From DATBRC01 sp036560485 (lineage in GTDB: Bacteria; Pseudomonadota; Gammaproteobacteria; Burkholderiales; Burkholderiaceae_D): DNA of 12,271 bases. The first letter of the stretch is position 1. The number at the start of each line of letters is the position of its first letter. The stretch covers positions 1 through 12,271 of the forward strand of contig DATBRC010000064.1 in NCBI GenBank assembly GCA_036560485.1, written 5' to 3'. A program made the translations under genes and the position numbers. The notes beneath the pieces are model-generated. The model was given only the letters and a program-made list of their open reading frames with translations, was not told the origin of the DNA and made no database searches. Below are positions 1 to 7,637 of this stretch, piece after piece.

Positions 1-494
1 CTATGTGCCAGATAATTACCCTTACGTAAAAGGTAATTTATATCTTGGGTATCCGGATGTCTATCCGTAAAAATCCCAAGTAATGCCCTTTCTCTATTTA
101 TCACGACCGCATTTGCATAGACCGCAACACACTCAGAATGATTTTCAAGAAATGCTAATTGGCGCTTAAGTTTACCAGGCAGCCAATAATCGTCTCCATC
201 AAGGTGTGCAATAAAATCCCCTCTAGCTTGTTCAATTAAAAATTGATAGTTTCTGCATCCACCTAAATTTTTTTCATGTCTAAATAGCTTAATACGCCCA
301 GGGTATTTTTCAGAAATAAACTGAATTATTTCATTCGTTTTATCAGTGGATGCATCGTCTCCCACGAGTATTTCAACATCAGCATCCAATGTTTGAAGTA
401 AAACACCTAATAGACAATCTTGAATATATTTTTCTTGATTATATGTCACCACACATACAGACACTGTAGGGTTCTTATTGGACATTTCCATCAT
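1..494 (-). CDS. GT2-family glycosyltransferase, N-terminal part (cut by window edge)
   Basis: The frame is open from an ATG at 494 to the left edge, giving the first 164 residues. The sequence shows the start of a GT-A fold of family 2: a first beta strand with VSVCVVTYNQ (residues 11-20), the nucleotide-binding VGDDAST (44-50), and the DxD-type metal/nucleotide site LDGDDYW (98-104). Such enzymes transfer a sugar from a nucleotide sugar to a growing glycan on the cytoplasmic face of the inner membrane. Three Met codons (494, 491, 485) lie in tandem and an in-frame TGA at 504-506 bounds the start. GGAA four bases before the 494 codon makes that one slightly preferable. It follows the flippase gene in the same direction, which fits an O-antigen, capsule or exopolysaccharide locus. 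The stretch is visibly AT-rich compared with recA or suc. Donor and acceptor sugars cannot be told. Confidence 0.9.
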   Translation of the reverse strand, partial: MMEMSNKNPTVSVCVVTYNQEKYIQDCLLGVLLQTLDADVEILVGDDASTDKTNEIIQFISEKYPGRIKLFRHEKNLGGCRNYQFLIEQARGDFIAHLDGDDYWLPGKLKRQLAFLENHSECVAVYANAVVINRERALLGIFTDRHPDTQDINYLLRKGNYLAH

Positions 495-581
495 AGGTTT
501 CCATCAAACAGACCGCAGCATTTCGTATTTTTAAAAAATTTCACACTCAGTGCTTTAGCATTTACATGCAAAATAATTCAG

Positions 582-601
582 CATGTGTTTTTTAACACAT
601 G
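582..601. other. 8-bp perfect hairpin with TTTT loop between flippase and glycosyltransferase genes
   Basis: CATGTGTT (582-589) and AACACATG (594-601) are perfect inverted repeats around a 4-base loop, lying 38 bases after the flippase stop. On the minus strand no run of U follows, so it is not a convincing intrinsic terminator for the flippase transcript. On the plus strand it is followed by TTTTC, but no plus-strand gene precedes it. The surrounding 145-base gap is very AT-rich and otherwise shows nothing I can name. Confidence 0.3.
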
Positions 602-639
602 TTTTCATAATATTTTGGAAATGCAGAATACTTGCTTTA

Positions 640-2148
640 TTAAACAACTGTTTCGTGAAATCGGCGTCGAATTTTTTCTCTTATTTGTGATGACACTGCC
701 GCTGTCAATAACAAGAATGCCAAACCCAAAGCAAAACCCACCAGTATCGTCAAAATTCTGCTTTGCGGCCAAGTAATCAACCAGCGCGCCAATATAGCGG
801 CTAACACTGTTGGGATGACTAATATACCGACATCCTTTAGCAGCCATTCAATATGCAAATTTTTTAACATTCGACGATGTACGATCGTCACCCAAAATAT
901 AAAATATAAACTGCTAGTCACCACCCTCGCATAGCCTGCACCTACCGCGCCAAAATGTGGCACTGCCCAAATCAATGAGGGAATTAATAAAGTTGTTGAT
1001 AAAGTGGCGCCAAGCATATGCAATTTGAGATCACCTTTGGCATATTGCAAATAGAATGGAAATGCACCAAAGGTTTGAATAGCATTCGCAAATGCGTACA
1101 ATTTCAACACAGGAGCGGCAGCATGGGCAATTTCAGCATTTCCAGTCCATGCCCACAGAATCTGATCGGGGAAAAATGTCAGGATCAACATCGCTGGAAT
1201 AGTTATCACGCCGACTAATTGCGTAGTTTCTCGGTAAAGGCTGATCAATCCCATTTCATCGCCCATAGCGTTGCGTTTTGTTAGATGAGGAAGTAAGGCT
1301 ACGGTCATTGGATTACTTAGCGTGCCAATAGCAGCAGCCACTGTTGTAGCGAGATAAAAATATGCGTAGTCAGTCAAGGACAAATACCTGGAAAGCAACA
1401 ATCTATCGACTTGTGTAACCATAACCCATAGGGTCAAGGTAAACGCAAGTGGCAGGGAAAGGTGAAGTATTGCTCTCAACGGCTCCCATTGCCACGTCAA
1501 TCGTTGCTTCGAAGTTGTTCCTGGCAGAATTTGATATGTTTTTATCGCCAGAACAGCAAGCTCACCTATAGCTACGACCAGCTGATAGCCAAAATAAACC
1601 AATGGGCTTGCGCCCACATAAACAAGAAATGGGACTATTAATATAAAACGTATCGTTGCCAACACAATGTTAAAGCCGCTGAGCCACACCAAACGCTCGA
1701 AGCCAGTTATTGCACTACGGTAGAGACCACTCATCCAACGTAACGCGATAATCACTGCCATGAGCATAATCACGTGCCGAACTTCTTGCAATGGAATCAG
1801 CTGCACCTTAAGCCATCTGCTGGCTATGACACCCGATGCCGCAATCAAGGAGCTAGCACCCAGTATAGCGATGCCAATGAAAATACCTTCTAGCGATCGT
1901 AACAGTCGGCGCAATTGAAAAGCATCTTCTTCTACGTTGCCACAGAATCTGGCTGTTTCCCGAGCCAGCGTCACTGTTAGCCCCATGTCAAGCAAATAAA
2001 ACCAAGCCAAAATCATAGAAAAAAAGCCGACCAGACCATATGCTTCCGCCCCCATGTATTGAACATAAATCGGAACCATGACAATGCCGACCAAGGCAGC
2101 ATAAAATTGGCCGATATAATTGGCAATGATGTTTCGTTTAAGGGACAT
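640..2148 (-). CDS. Wzx-like polysaccharide flippase (MOP/MATE-like exporter superfamily)
   Basis: Predicted 502-residue inner-membrane protein that would move undecaprenyl-pyrophosphate-linked sugar units from the cytoplasmic to the periplasmic face. The N-terminal pattern (MSLKRNIIANYIGQ followed by a hydrophobic segment with a VPIYVQYMG stretch) is typical of Wzx/RfbX-type proteins. Many long hydrophobic segments run through the whole length, consistent with 12-14 helices, with basic loops and a basic C-terminus (REKIRRRFHE). Length fits the family (about 400-500). I chose the ATG at 2148 because family members start close to this sequence; a TTG at 2178 would add ten residues. Neither start has a strong ribosome-binding site. 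It sits between the aminotransferase and a glycosyltransferase, as flippases often do in O-antigen loci. A role in exporting another lipid-linked glycan cannot be excluded. Confidence 0.85.
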   Translation of the reverse strand: MSLKRNIIANYIGQFYAALVGIVMVPIYVQYMGAEAYGLVGFFSMILAWFYLLDMGLTVTLARETARFCGNVEEDAFQLRRLLRSLEGIFIGIAILGASSLIAASGVIASRWLKVQLIPLQEVRHVIMLMAVIIALRWMSGLYRSAITGFERLVWLSGFNIVLATIRFILIVPFLVYVGASPLVYFGYQLVVAIGELAVLAIKTYQILPGTTSKQRLTWQWEPLRAILHLSLPLAFTLTLWVMVTQVDRLLLSRYLSLTDYAYFYLATTVAAAIGTLSNPMTVALLPHLTKRNAMGDEMGLISLYRETTQLVGVITIPAMLILTFFPDQILWAWTGNAEIAHAAAPVLKLYAFANAIQTFGAFPFYLQYAKGDLKLHMLGATLSTTLLIPSLIWAVPHFGAVGAGYARVVTSSLYFIFWVTIVHRRMLKNLHIEWLLKDVGILVIPTVLAAILARWLITWPQSRILTILVGFALGLAFLLLTAAVSSQIREKIRRRFHETVV

Positions 2149-2314
2149 AGATATCAGAAAGAATTGCGAGCTGATCAAGAACTAAACTTAGAATGCCAGT
2201 TGGCTCCTCAAATCCATCCAAGCTTTCTTCTAGTCAGTCCGCGCAGCCTGATCGATTGACATTGCCTTGTAAGTACTTCCAAAAAACAATCCCTTCAATA
2301 ACAATATCAACCAC
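2138..2314 (-). other. Small reading frame split by an in-frame TGA, overlapping the ends of two genes
   Basis: In the gap between the aminotransferase stop and the flippase start, one minus-strand frame stays open from a GTG at 2314 except for a single TGA at 2234-2236, and ends in TAA at 2138-2140, just inside the flippase gene. The two parts are 26 and 31 codons. The second part is acidic then hydrophobic (begins LEESLDGFEEPTG). Its short overlap with the flippase start is the arrangement seen in translationally coupled genes. I do not recognise the peptide. It may be a decayed small gene, a real short gene starting at a TTG after the TGA, or chance. Confidence 0.15.
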
Positions 2315-3416
2315 TGATGTGCTCGACAATTCGCTCAACTTCTTCGTCAAGCAATGCTGGATAAATTGGCAGGCATAGCACACGCGCGGCAGCATCTGCG
2401 GCTACTGGCAAGTTGCTACGTTGCGCAGAATGTAACCCACGATACATCGGAAAATCCGAAATCAATGGATAGAAGTAGCGACGCGCCCAAATGTTTTGAT
2501 CACGCAATTTTTGGTAAAGTGCATCACGACTCGTTGGATATTCATCTTCGACCAAAATGGGGAAATAGGAATAGTTTGAGCTTATGTCATTTTCTTTTTG
2601 TATGCAGCGAATGCCCTTTATATCCTTGAGTAAATTAAGGTATATCACGCCAATTGCCTTGCGACGCACAATTGCCTGATCAACGCGTTTCAATTGCAAC
2701 AATCCCAACGCCGCACTAAATTCACTCATTTTGCCATTGATGCCTGGAGCTGCCACCGTTACCTCGTCGACAATGCCAAAATTTTTCAATTGATCGATAC
2801 GATGTTTGGTTTTAGCATCGGGGCATACAATTGCCCCACCTTCAAACGTATTAAAAATCTTGGTTGCATGAAAACTGAGTACAGATAAATCGCCATGCTG
2901 AAGAATACTGCCTCGATGATCTTTTACGCCGAATGCATGGGCTGCATCGTAGATCACTTTAAGATTATAGTTATCGGCAATTTGCTGGATTGCATCCACA
3001 TCGCATGGATGACCATAACAATGCACAGGCATAATTGCAGTAGTGTGCGGTGTAATTGCAGCCTCTATCTTTTGCGGATCAAGATTTAGTGTGTAAGGAT
3101 CTATATCGGCAAACACAGGTTTGATTCCATTCCATAGCAGTGAGTGTGCTGTTGCTACAAATGAGTAAGGCGTTGTAATTACCTCACCGGTAATTCGTAA
3201 AGCCTGAAGCGCGGTAATAAGGCCAAGGGTGCCATTACCAAACAAAGCCAGATGTTTCACTCCTAGATAACTGCATAATGCGTCTTCAAGCTCAAAATGA
3301 AACGGGCCGCTATTGGTTAAAATTTTACTATCCCAAATTTTTTCCAAATAAGGAATAAATTCTTCCAATGGAGGCAAATCCGGTTGGGTGACGTAAATTT
3401 TTTTAGCACCGCTCAT
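2307..3416 (-). CDS. DegT/DnrJ/EryC1/StrS-family nucleotide-sugar aminotransferase
   Basis: PLP-dependent enzyme of fold type I (369 residues) that transfers an amino group, normally from glutamate, to a keto group on a nucleotide-linked sugar. Seen: the N-terminal TQPDLPPLEEF and LTNSGPFHFELE blocks, the cofactor Asp in YDAAHAFG (D157), and the Schiff-base lysine in SFHATKIFNTFEGGA (K186). Length is typical. The start at 3416 is preferred: AGGA lies 7 bases upstream and homologues begin near KKIYVTQP. An in-frame ATG at 3452, directly after the upstream stop TAA, would add twelve residues without a good ribosome-binding site. It is transcribed with the dehydrogenase gene, so it probably helps make an amino sugar or amino-uronic acid for the polysaccharide. 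The N-terminal pattern recalls VioA/4-amino-4,6-dideoxyhexose transaminases, but the exact substrate is not fixed by sequence alone. Confidence 0.93.
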   Translation of the reverse strand: MSGAKKIYVTQPDLPPLEEFIPYLEKIWDSKILTNSGPFHFELEDALCSYLGVKHLALFGNGTLGLITALQALRITGEVITTPYSFVATAHSLLWNGIKPVFADIDPYTLNLDPQKIEAAITPHTTAIMPVHCYGHPCDVDAIQQIADNYNLKVIYDAAHAFGVKDHRGSILQHGDLSVLSFHATKIFNTFEGGAIVCPDAKTKHRIDQLKNFGIVDEVTVAAPGINGKMSEFSAALGLLQLKRVDQAIVRRKAIGVIYLNLLKDIKGIRCIQKENDISSNYSYFPILVEDEYPTSRDALYQKLRDQNIWARRYFYPLISDFPMYRGLHSAQRSNLPVAADAAARVLCLPIYPALLDEEVERIVEHISG

Positions 3417-3452
3417 TTGATTTCCTGTTATGTCACGTTTAAGTTCGGCCAT

Positions 3453-4733
3453 TTAAAGCCGCCACACACGCATCCCAGCATTACATAAGGAGACAGTATC
3501 AAATGTCGATTTAACATCGATAAAACAACCATTCGTAACCGATTTTTCAATATATGCCGATATCGGCATCGTTGACAGTGAATGATGGGCCACTGCAACA
3601 ATGATCGCTTCTGCCTGTGGCAACTCCTCCCATGCTAATAATTCGATGCCATATTCCTGGCGTGCTGCTTCTGCATCGGCAACGGGATCATGTACAAACA
3701 CTTCAACCCCATATGCCAGCAATTCTTCAATCAGATCGGCAACTTTAGAATTCCTTAAATCCGGCACGTCCTCCTTGAATGTTATGCCAAGCACGGTAAC
3801 TTTAGCCCCTTGGATATGACTACCCGCCTTGATTAATTGCTTTACCGTTTGCTCTGCGATGAATTTTCCCATGCTGTCATTGATCCGTCGGCCTGCCAGT
3901 ATTACTTCAGGGTGATAACCTAATATTTCTGCTTTGTAGGTTAGGTAATAGGGATCTACACCGATGCAGTGCCCTCCAACCAATCCCGGTCGAAATGGTA
4001 AAAAGTTCCACTTGGTACCTGCAGCCTCAAGCACTTCCAGAGTGTCCAGCCCCAACATGTTAAAAACGACCGCGAGCTCATTCATTAGCGCGATATTTAG
4101 GTCGCGCTGCGTGTTCTCTATGACCTTGGCGGCCTCTGCAACTTTTAAGCTGGAAACGCGATGTATCCCTGCTGCCACCACCTTTTCATACAGTTGTGCC
4201 ACTTTTTCCAATGTATCTGGACTATCCCCTGCGACCACTTTAACTGTATTGACCAGTGTATGGTGCTTATCACCCGGATTAATACGCTCAGGAGAATAAC
4301 CAATGTGGAAGTCGTGTTGCCATTTCATGCCCGACGCTTGTTCCAAGACCGGGATGCAAATTTCTTCAGTGGCACCGGGATAAACTGTCGATTCATAGAT
4401 GACCGTGGCACCTGGTTTCATATGTCGACCTATGCTTTCACTAGCACGTATCAACGGCGTAAAATCCGGTTGCCGCGCCATATCAATAGGTGTCGGTACA
4501 GCCACAATAATAAAATCGGCATTCGCCAATTCAGCAGGATCGGTCGTAAAGCTTAACTTATCTGCTGCACGCAGGTCATCCGTCGATAGCGTCCCGCTGG
4601 AATCAAGATGAATACGATAATTTTCGATTTTCTGGACAGCCAAATCGAAACCAATCGTCGGGAATAATTTGCCAAACGCCACGGCAAGCGGAAGACCCAC
4701 ATATCCTAAACCGACTATCGCAATTACCGTCAT
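3453..4733 (-). CDS. Nucleotide-sugar 6-dehydrogenase (TviB/WbpO/WecC type)
   Basis: NAD-dependent enzyme of 426 residues oxidising the C6 hydroxyl of a UDP-sugar to a carboxylate, producing a uronic acid building block. Seen: Rossmann motif GLGYVG (8-13), AVPTPID (78-84), STVYPGATEE (115-124), the substrate-site GYSPERINPGDK (145-156), conserved lysine in AEAAKVIENTQRD (K203), and catalytic cysteine in GGHCIGVDPYYL (C256). ITFKEDVPDLRNS marks the C-terminal UDP-binding domain. The GYSPERINPGD form is the TviB/WbpO kind that acts on UDP-HexNAc rather than UDP-glucose (family knowledge; substrate is inference). The start at 4733 has AAGGG just upstream and matches the family N-terminus; an ATG at 4754 would add seven residues. 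Its stop TAA abuts the upstream in-frame ATG of the aminotransferase frame, so the two are surely co-transcribed. It is the first gene of the polysaccharide block in this window. Confidence 0.93.
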   Translation of the reverse strand: MTVIAIVGLGYVGLPLAVAFGKLFPTIGFDLAVQKIENYRIHLDSSGTLSTDDLRAADKLSFTTDPAELANADFIIVAVPTPIDMARQPDFTPLIRASESIGRHMKPGATVIYESTVYPGATEEICIPVLEQASGMKWQHDFHIGYSPERINPGDKHHTLVNTVKVVAGDSPDTLEKVAQLYEKVVAAGIHRVSSLKVAEAAKVIENTQRDLNIALMNELAVVFNMLGLDTLEVLEAAGTKWNFLPFRPGLVGGHCIGVDPYYLTYKAEILGYHPEVILAGRRINDSMGKFIAEQTVKQLIKAGSHIQGAKVTVLGITFKEDVPDLRNSKVADLIEELLAYGVEVFVHDPVADAEAARQEYGIELLAWEELPQAEAIIVAVAHHSLSTMPISAYIEKSVTNGCFIDVKSTFDTVSLCNAGMRVWRL

Positions 4734-4851
4734 AGAACCCTTTTCAGAATACATAATTTGTATTCATTTATATCGCCTCGAATCACAGAAACAGTTTAAT
4801 TTTATTGGAGTTCACATTTAAATTGCGATTAAATACATTGGAAGAAAAATA

Positions 4852-5547
4852 CTATTTTTGCAAAAACTCCATCTTTGTTCCTGCCAATTCAATAACATCT
4901 CCAGACTTCATTAAATATGCGCTAGATCCAATATTCTTTTCATTGACTACTGGATAACTATCTCCCTCTACGTGAGTCAGACTATATGCATGCCCACGAC
5001 TTGTGATGACTGCTACTTGTATACCCGGCAGTCCAATCGTGGTCAATGGTTTCGTGAGTGCGATTTCTTCACCCGCGTTCGTACCGCTTAATATTTTGAT
5101 GGCAGCAGTAGATTGCAAACCGGATCCAAAGAGAACCTCTGTATTGATATCTTGGTAATCGTCAGGAGATTGATGGGTTGCTTTTACTACTTTATGAGTA
5201 GAGAGAGCAGGTATGCTTTCTGGAGTTCGAAGGTAAGTGTGACCATCATTTTTATATTCTTCGTCATTAACAAAACGTATTTTGTATTTCGCCAACTCAA
5301 TAACATCATTATTTTTCAAAAAATGTTTTTTGATAGGCTGACCGTTAATCCGCGTGCCATTCGTGCTGTTTAGGTCTTCTAGAAATGCATCATTCAGCAT
5401 AGTCACAATGACTGCATGTTCAGCACTAATTGCAGAATTGTCGATGATGAGATCGTTATGCGGGCGGCGTCCAATCGTGATGCGCTCTTTGGAAAGCATC
5501 ATTTCCTGCAATACCACTCCATCCATCGACAGAACGATCTTCGCCAT
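4852..5547 (-). CDS. Tandem FHA-domain protein, second FHA domain degenerate
   Basis: Cytoplasmic 231-residue protein without signal or membrane segments. FHA domains bind phosphothreonine peptides. The first domain (about 3-95) has the canonical elements: GRRPHND (26-32), S41 and H44 of the SxxH motif, and NSTNGTRING (60-69). A polar linker (about 96-146) leads to a second FHA-like domain (about 148-231) ending in GDVIELAGTKMEF. There GR is replaced by GL (172-173), SxxH is absent and NG becomes NE, so it probably does not bind phosphothreonine and may serve as a protein-interaction module. The start has AGGG seven bases upstream. It follows the PP2C phosphatase gene after 99 bases in the same direction. 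The pair suggests Ser/Thr phosphorylation signalling, but the target is unknown and no kinase lies nearby. About 100 bases separate its stop from the dehydrogenase; they are AT-rich, with no clear terminator. Confidence 0.88.
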   Translation of the reverse strand: MAKIVLSMDGVVLQEMMLSKERITIGRRPHNDLIIDNSAISAEHAVIVTMLNDAFLEDLNSTNGTRINGQPIKKHFLKNNDVIELAKYKIRFVNDEEYKNDGHTYLRTPESIPALSTHKVVKATHQSPDDYQDINTEVLFGSGLQSTAAIKILSGTNAGEEIALTKPLTTIGLPGIQVAVITSRGHAYSLTHVEGDSYPVVNEKNIGSSAYLMKSGDVIELAGTKMEFLQK

Positions 5548-5646
5548 TTCATATCCCTACCTGGTCATGCACAAGCCAATAAAAGGACTTTCGATGACAG
5601 GTCTATTTTGCGCGTTTCAAGTATCGTGTTTGCTGCGCCTTATTTA

Positions 5647-6465
5647 CTATTTAATCCATTGCAACATACGTCCCAACAATCCCTCAGCTTGCGAATCTTT
5701 GGATAGTACTCTCACCAAGATGGTCGAGATATTGTCACGCCCGCCATGATCATTGGCATGTTGAATAAGCGTATTGCTGGCGGCTTCAAGATTCGGGCCC
5801 GATGCCAATAATATGTCACCTATTTGTTTTGTTGTCAGCATGTCCGACAATCCATCGGAGCACAAAACATAAATATCGCCAGCTTCGGTTTGATGATCGT
5901 GGATTTCCACTTCAATGTCGTAATCGACACCCAAGGCACGTGTAATCAAATTCCTGTTTTGCGAATATTGCGCTTCTTCCAGCGTAATCAGTCCGGCATC
6001 CAATTGCTCTTGCAACAATGAATGATCGCGTGTGATTTGTTCCAGTTCGCCTTGTCGCAAGCGATATGCGCGCGAATCCCCGACATGGGCGATGGTGACT
6101 TTATCGTGATGGAACAAGGCCAGTACCAGCGTGGTGCCCATGCCACTGTATTCCGGCTCGTTCAGAGCGGCTTCAATAATGGAAATATTGGCACGAACGA
6201 TGGACTCTACGACGGCTTGTTGTATGTGCTTGCTGAGATTGGCGTGTGCATCCCAGTTTTCATGCTGCAGTTGGTTTTCCAGCGACTCCTCGATGACGAG
6301 TGTGGCGATCCCGCTTGCAACTTCGCCGGCATTATAACCACCCATTCCATCGGCCAGAATGACGAGACCATACTCTGGATTGATCGCGAGGGCATCCTCG
6401 TTATGCGATCGCACCAGTCCGGTATCGGTTTTTGCGGCAATTGCTAGCTCAACGTGATATGCCAT
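5647..6465 (-). CDS. PP2C-family (PPM) protein serine/threonine phosphatase
   Basis: Soluble metal-dependent phosphatase, 272 residues, that removes phosphate from Ser/Thr residues; bacterial relatives are Stp1/PrpC/PstP. Motifs in order: RSHNED (19-24) with metal ligand D24, LADGMGG (37-43) with D39, GMGTT (108-112), HVGDSRAYR (127-135), TRDHS (145-149), CSDGLSD (202-208) with D204, and GGRDNIS (241-247) with D244. All metal-binding aspartates are present, so it should be active. Length is normal for the bacterial single-domain form and there is no membrane segment. The ATG at 6465 leaves the family N-terminus intact; no clear Shine-Dalgarno is seen. The FHA gene follows in the same direction. 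The usual third partner, a Hanks-type kinase, is not in the window. The first dozen residues (VELAIAAKTDTGLVR) match the usual beginning of the fold. Confidence 0.93.
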   Translation of the reverse strand: MAYHVELAIAAKTDTGLVRSHNEDALAINPEYGLVILADGMGGYNAGEVASGIATLVIEESLENQLQHENWDAHANLSKHIQQAVVESIVRANISIIEAALNEPEYSGMGTTLVLALFHHDKVTIAHVGDSRAYRLRQGELEQITRDHSLLQEQLDAGLITLEEAQYSQNRNLITRALGVDYDIEVEIHDHQTEAGDIYVLCSDGLSDMLTTKQIGDILLASGPNLEAASNTLIQHANDHGGRDNISTILVRVLSKDSQAEGLLGRMLQWIK

Positions 6466-6592
6466 TGGGCGTTATACGGCGAGATTTGAATTGGATAATA
6501 GGTAATTCACTGTTTTTCTTATAGATGTGTCTGAACCAAAATTAGAACACAAAGCACTGAAAATATCATGCTTTGACATCTCATTCCCACAC

Positions 6593-6618
6593 AAGGTTTA
6601 AACCTTTGCAGTAACTGC
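6593..6618. repeat. Two adjacent palindromes upstream of the phosphatase gene
   Basis: AAGGTTTAAACCTT (6593-6606) is a perfect 14-base palindrome. One base further lies GCAGTAACTGC (6608-6618), a 5+5 palindrome around a central A. They sit 130-150 bases upstream of the phosphatase start and before the sucCD terminator. Their place between two transcription units suggests operator sites, but no regulator can be named. On the plus strand TTGACA (6573-6578), 18 bases, then TTTAAA (6597-6602, inside the first palindrome) resembles a sigma-70 promoter pointing toward the sucD end. Confidence 0.35.
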
Positions 6619-6659
6619 CTCCATCTATTGCGAGTTTGGCATCAAAAGCATCTGCCCAA

Positions 6660-6692
6660 AAGTACTACGGGGAGCCGCAGCCCCCCGTACTT
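6660..6692 (-). terminator. GC-rich hairpin, probable sucCD intrinsic terminator
   Basis: Read on the minus strand, AAGTAC pairs with GTACTT and inner GGGG with CCCC; alternatively TACGGGG pairs with CCCCGTA for seven unbroken pairs. TTTT follows at the 3' side. It begins 34 bases after the sucD stop, the right place for a terminator of the suc operon. The U-run is short, so termination may be partial. It separates the metabolic unit from the phosphatase/FHA unit. Confidence 0.55.
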
Positions 6693-6726
6693 GCTTATTG
6701 ACGCATGAGCGCTTCAATAAAGGCAA

Positions 6727-7608
6727 TTACAACACAGATTTCAACAGTCGTCCCATTTCAGACGGATTCTTGGTTACTTTGATACCACATGCCGCCATGA
6801 TTTCCAGCTTGGCTTGTGCTGTATCTGCTCCGCCGGAAATCAATGCACCGGCGTGACCCATGCGTTTTCCTGGAGGTGCGGTAACGCCGGCGATAAAACC
6901 GACCACCGGTTTTTTCATGTTGTCTTTGATCCAGCGGGCTGCATTGGCTTCGTCCGGACCGCCGATTTCGCCGATCATGATCACGGCGTCGGTTTCAGGA
7001 TCATCGTTGAACATTTTCATGATATCGATGTGCTTCAAGCCATTGATTGGATCGCCACCAATACCGACAGCGGAAGATTGTCCCAATCCCAACGCAGTCA
7101 ATTGACCGACTGCTTCATAGGTCAGTGTGCCTGAACGCGAAACCACGCCGATACGACCTTTCTTGTGAATATGGCCTGGCATGATGCCGATCTTGATTTC
7201 TTCCGGCGTGATCAAGCCTGGGCAATTTGGGCCAAGCAACAAAGTTTTACTGCCTGATTTTGCCATGCGATCTTTAAGCGCCATCATGTCACGGACCGGA
7301 ATGCCTTCGGTGATGCAAATGGTTAGATCGAGCTCGGCTTCGACTGCCTCCCAAATCGCAGCTGCAGCGCCAGCTGGCGGAACATAAATCACGGATACAG
7401 TGGCGCCTGTTTTCGCTTTTGCATCTGCCACGCTGCCGAAAATCGGGATTCCTTCAAAATCTTCGCCGGCTTTTTTCGGGTTCACGCCCGCGACGAAGCA
7501 GTTTTTGCCATTGGCATAATCTCGGCAACCACGGGTGTGGAATTGACCAGTTTTGCCGGTAATGCCTTGGGTGATAACTTTGGTGTCTTTATTAATCAGG
7601 ATTGACAT
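6727..7608 (-). CDS. sucD: Succinyl-CoA synthetase (ADP-forming) alpha subunit
   Basis: Alpha subunit of the TCA-cycle enzyme that converts succinyl-CoA, phosphate and ADP (or GDP) to succinate, CoA and ATP (GTP). It works in the cytoplasm as a complex with SucC. The 293-residue length is standard. Seen: the CoA-binding Rossmann-like N-terminal domain (TQGITGKTGQFHT, 13-25), GVNPKK (41-46), CITEGIPVRDM (98-108), LLGPNCPGLI (124-133), RSGTLTYE (158-165), and the phosphorylated active-site histidine in KRMGHAGALISGG (H252). The ATG at 7608 has AGGA eight bases upstream. It lies 87 bases after the sucC stop on the same strand. That gap carries a strong hairpin, so the two subunits may be translated or stabilised separately although co-transcribed. 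Confidence 0.98.
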   Translation of the reverse strand: MSILINKDTKVITQGITGKTGQFHTRGCRDYANGKNCFVAGVNPKKAGEDFEGIPIFGSVADAKAKTGATVSVIYVPPAGAAAAIWEAVEAELDLTICITEGIPVRDMMALKDRMAKSGSKTLLLGPNCPGLITPEEIKIGIMPGHIHKKGRIGVVSRSGTLTYEAVGQLTALGLGQSSAVGIGGDPINGLKHIDIMKMFNDDPETDAVIMIGEIGGPDEANAARWIKDNMKKPVVGFIAGVTAPPGKRMGHAGALISGGADTAQAKLEIMAACGIKVTKNPSEMGRLLKSVL

Positions 7609-7637
7609 AATATTTTCCTAAATCCAGCCACAGGGTT

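Noticed and set aside
420..776. 118-codon plus-strand frame at the left end
   Set aside because: It runs antisense across the glycosyltransferase start, the AT-rich gap and the flippase end; both overlapped minus-strand genes have clear family motifs.
4816..4834. ATTTAA/TTAAAT inverted repeat after the FHA gene as a terminator
   Set aside because: Six A/T-only pairs give a very weak stem, and no U-run follows on the minus strand.
6022..6447. 141-codon plus-strand frame opposite the phosphatase gene
   Set aside because: It is a shadow of the PP2C gene, whose complete motif set makes the minus strand the coding one.
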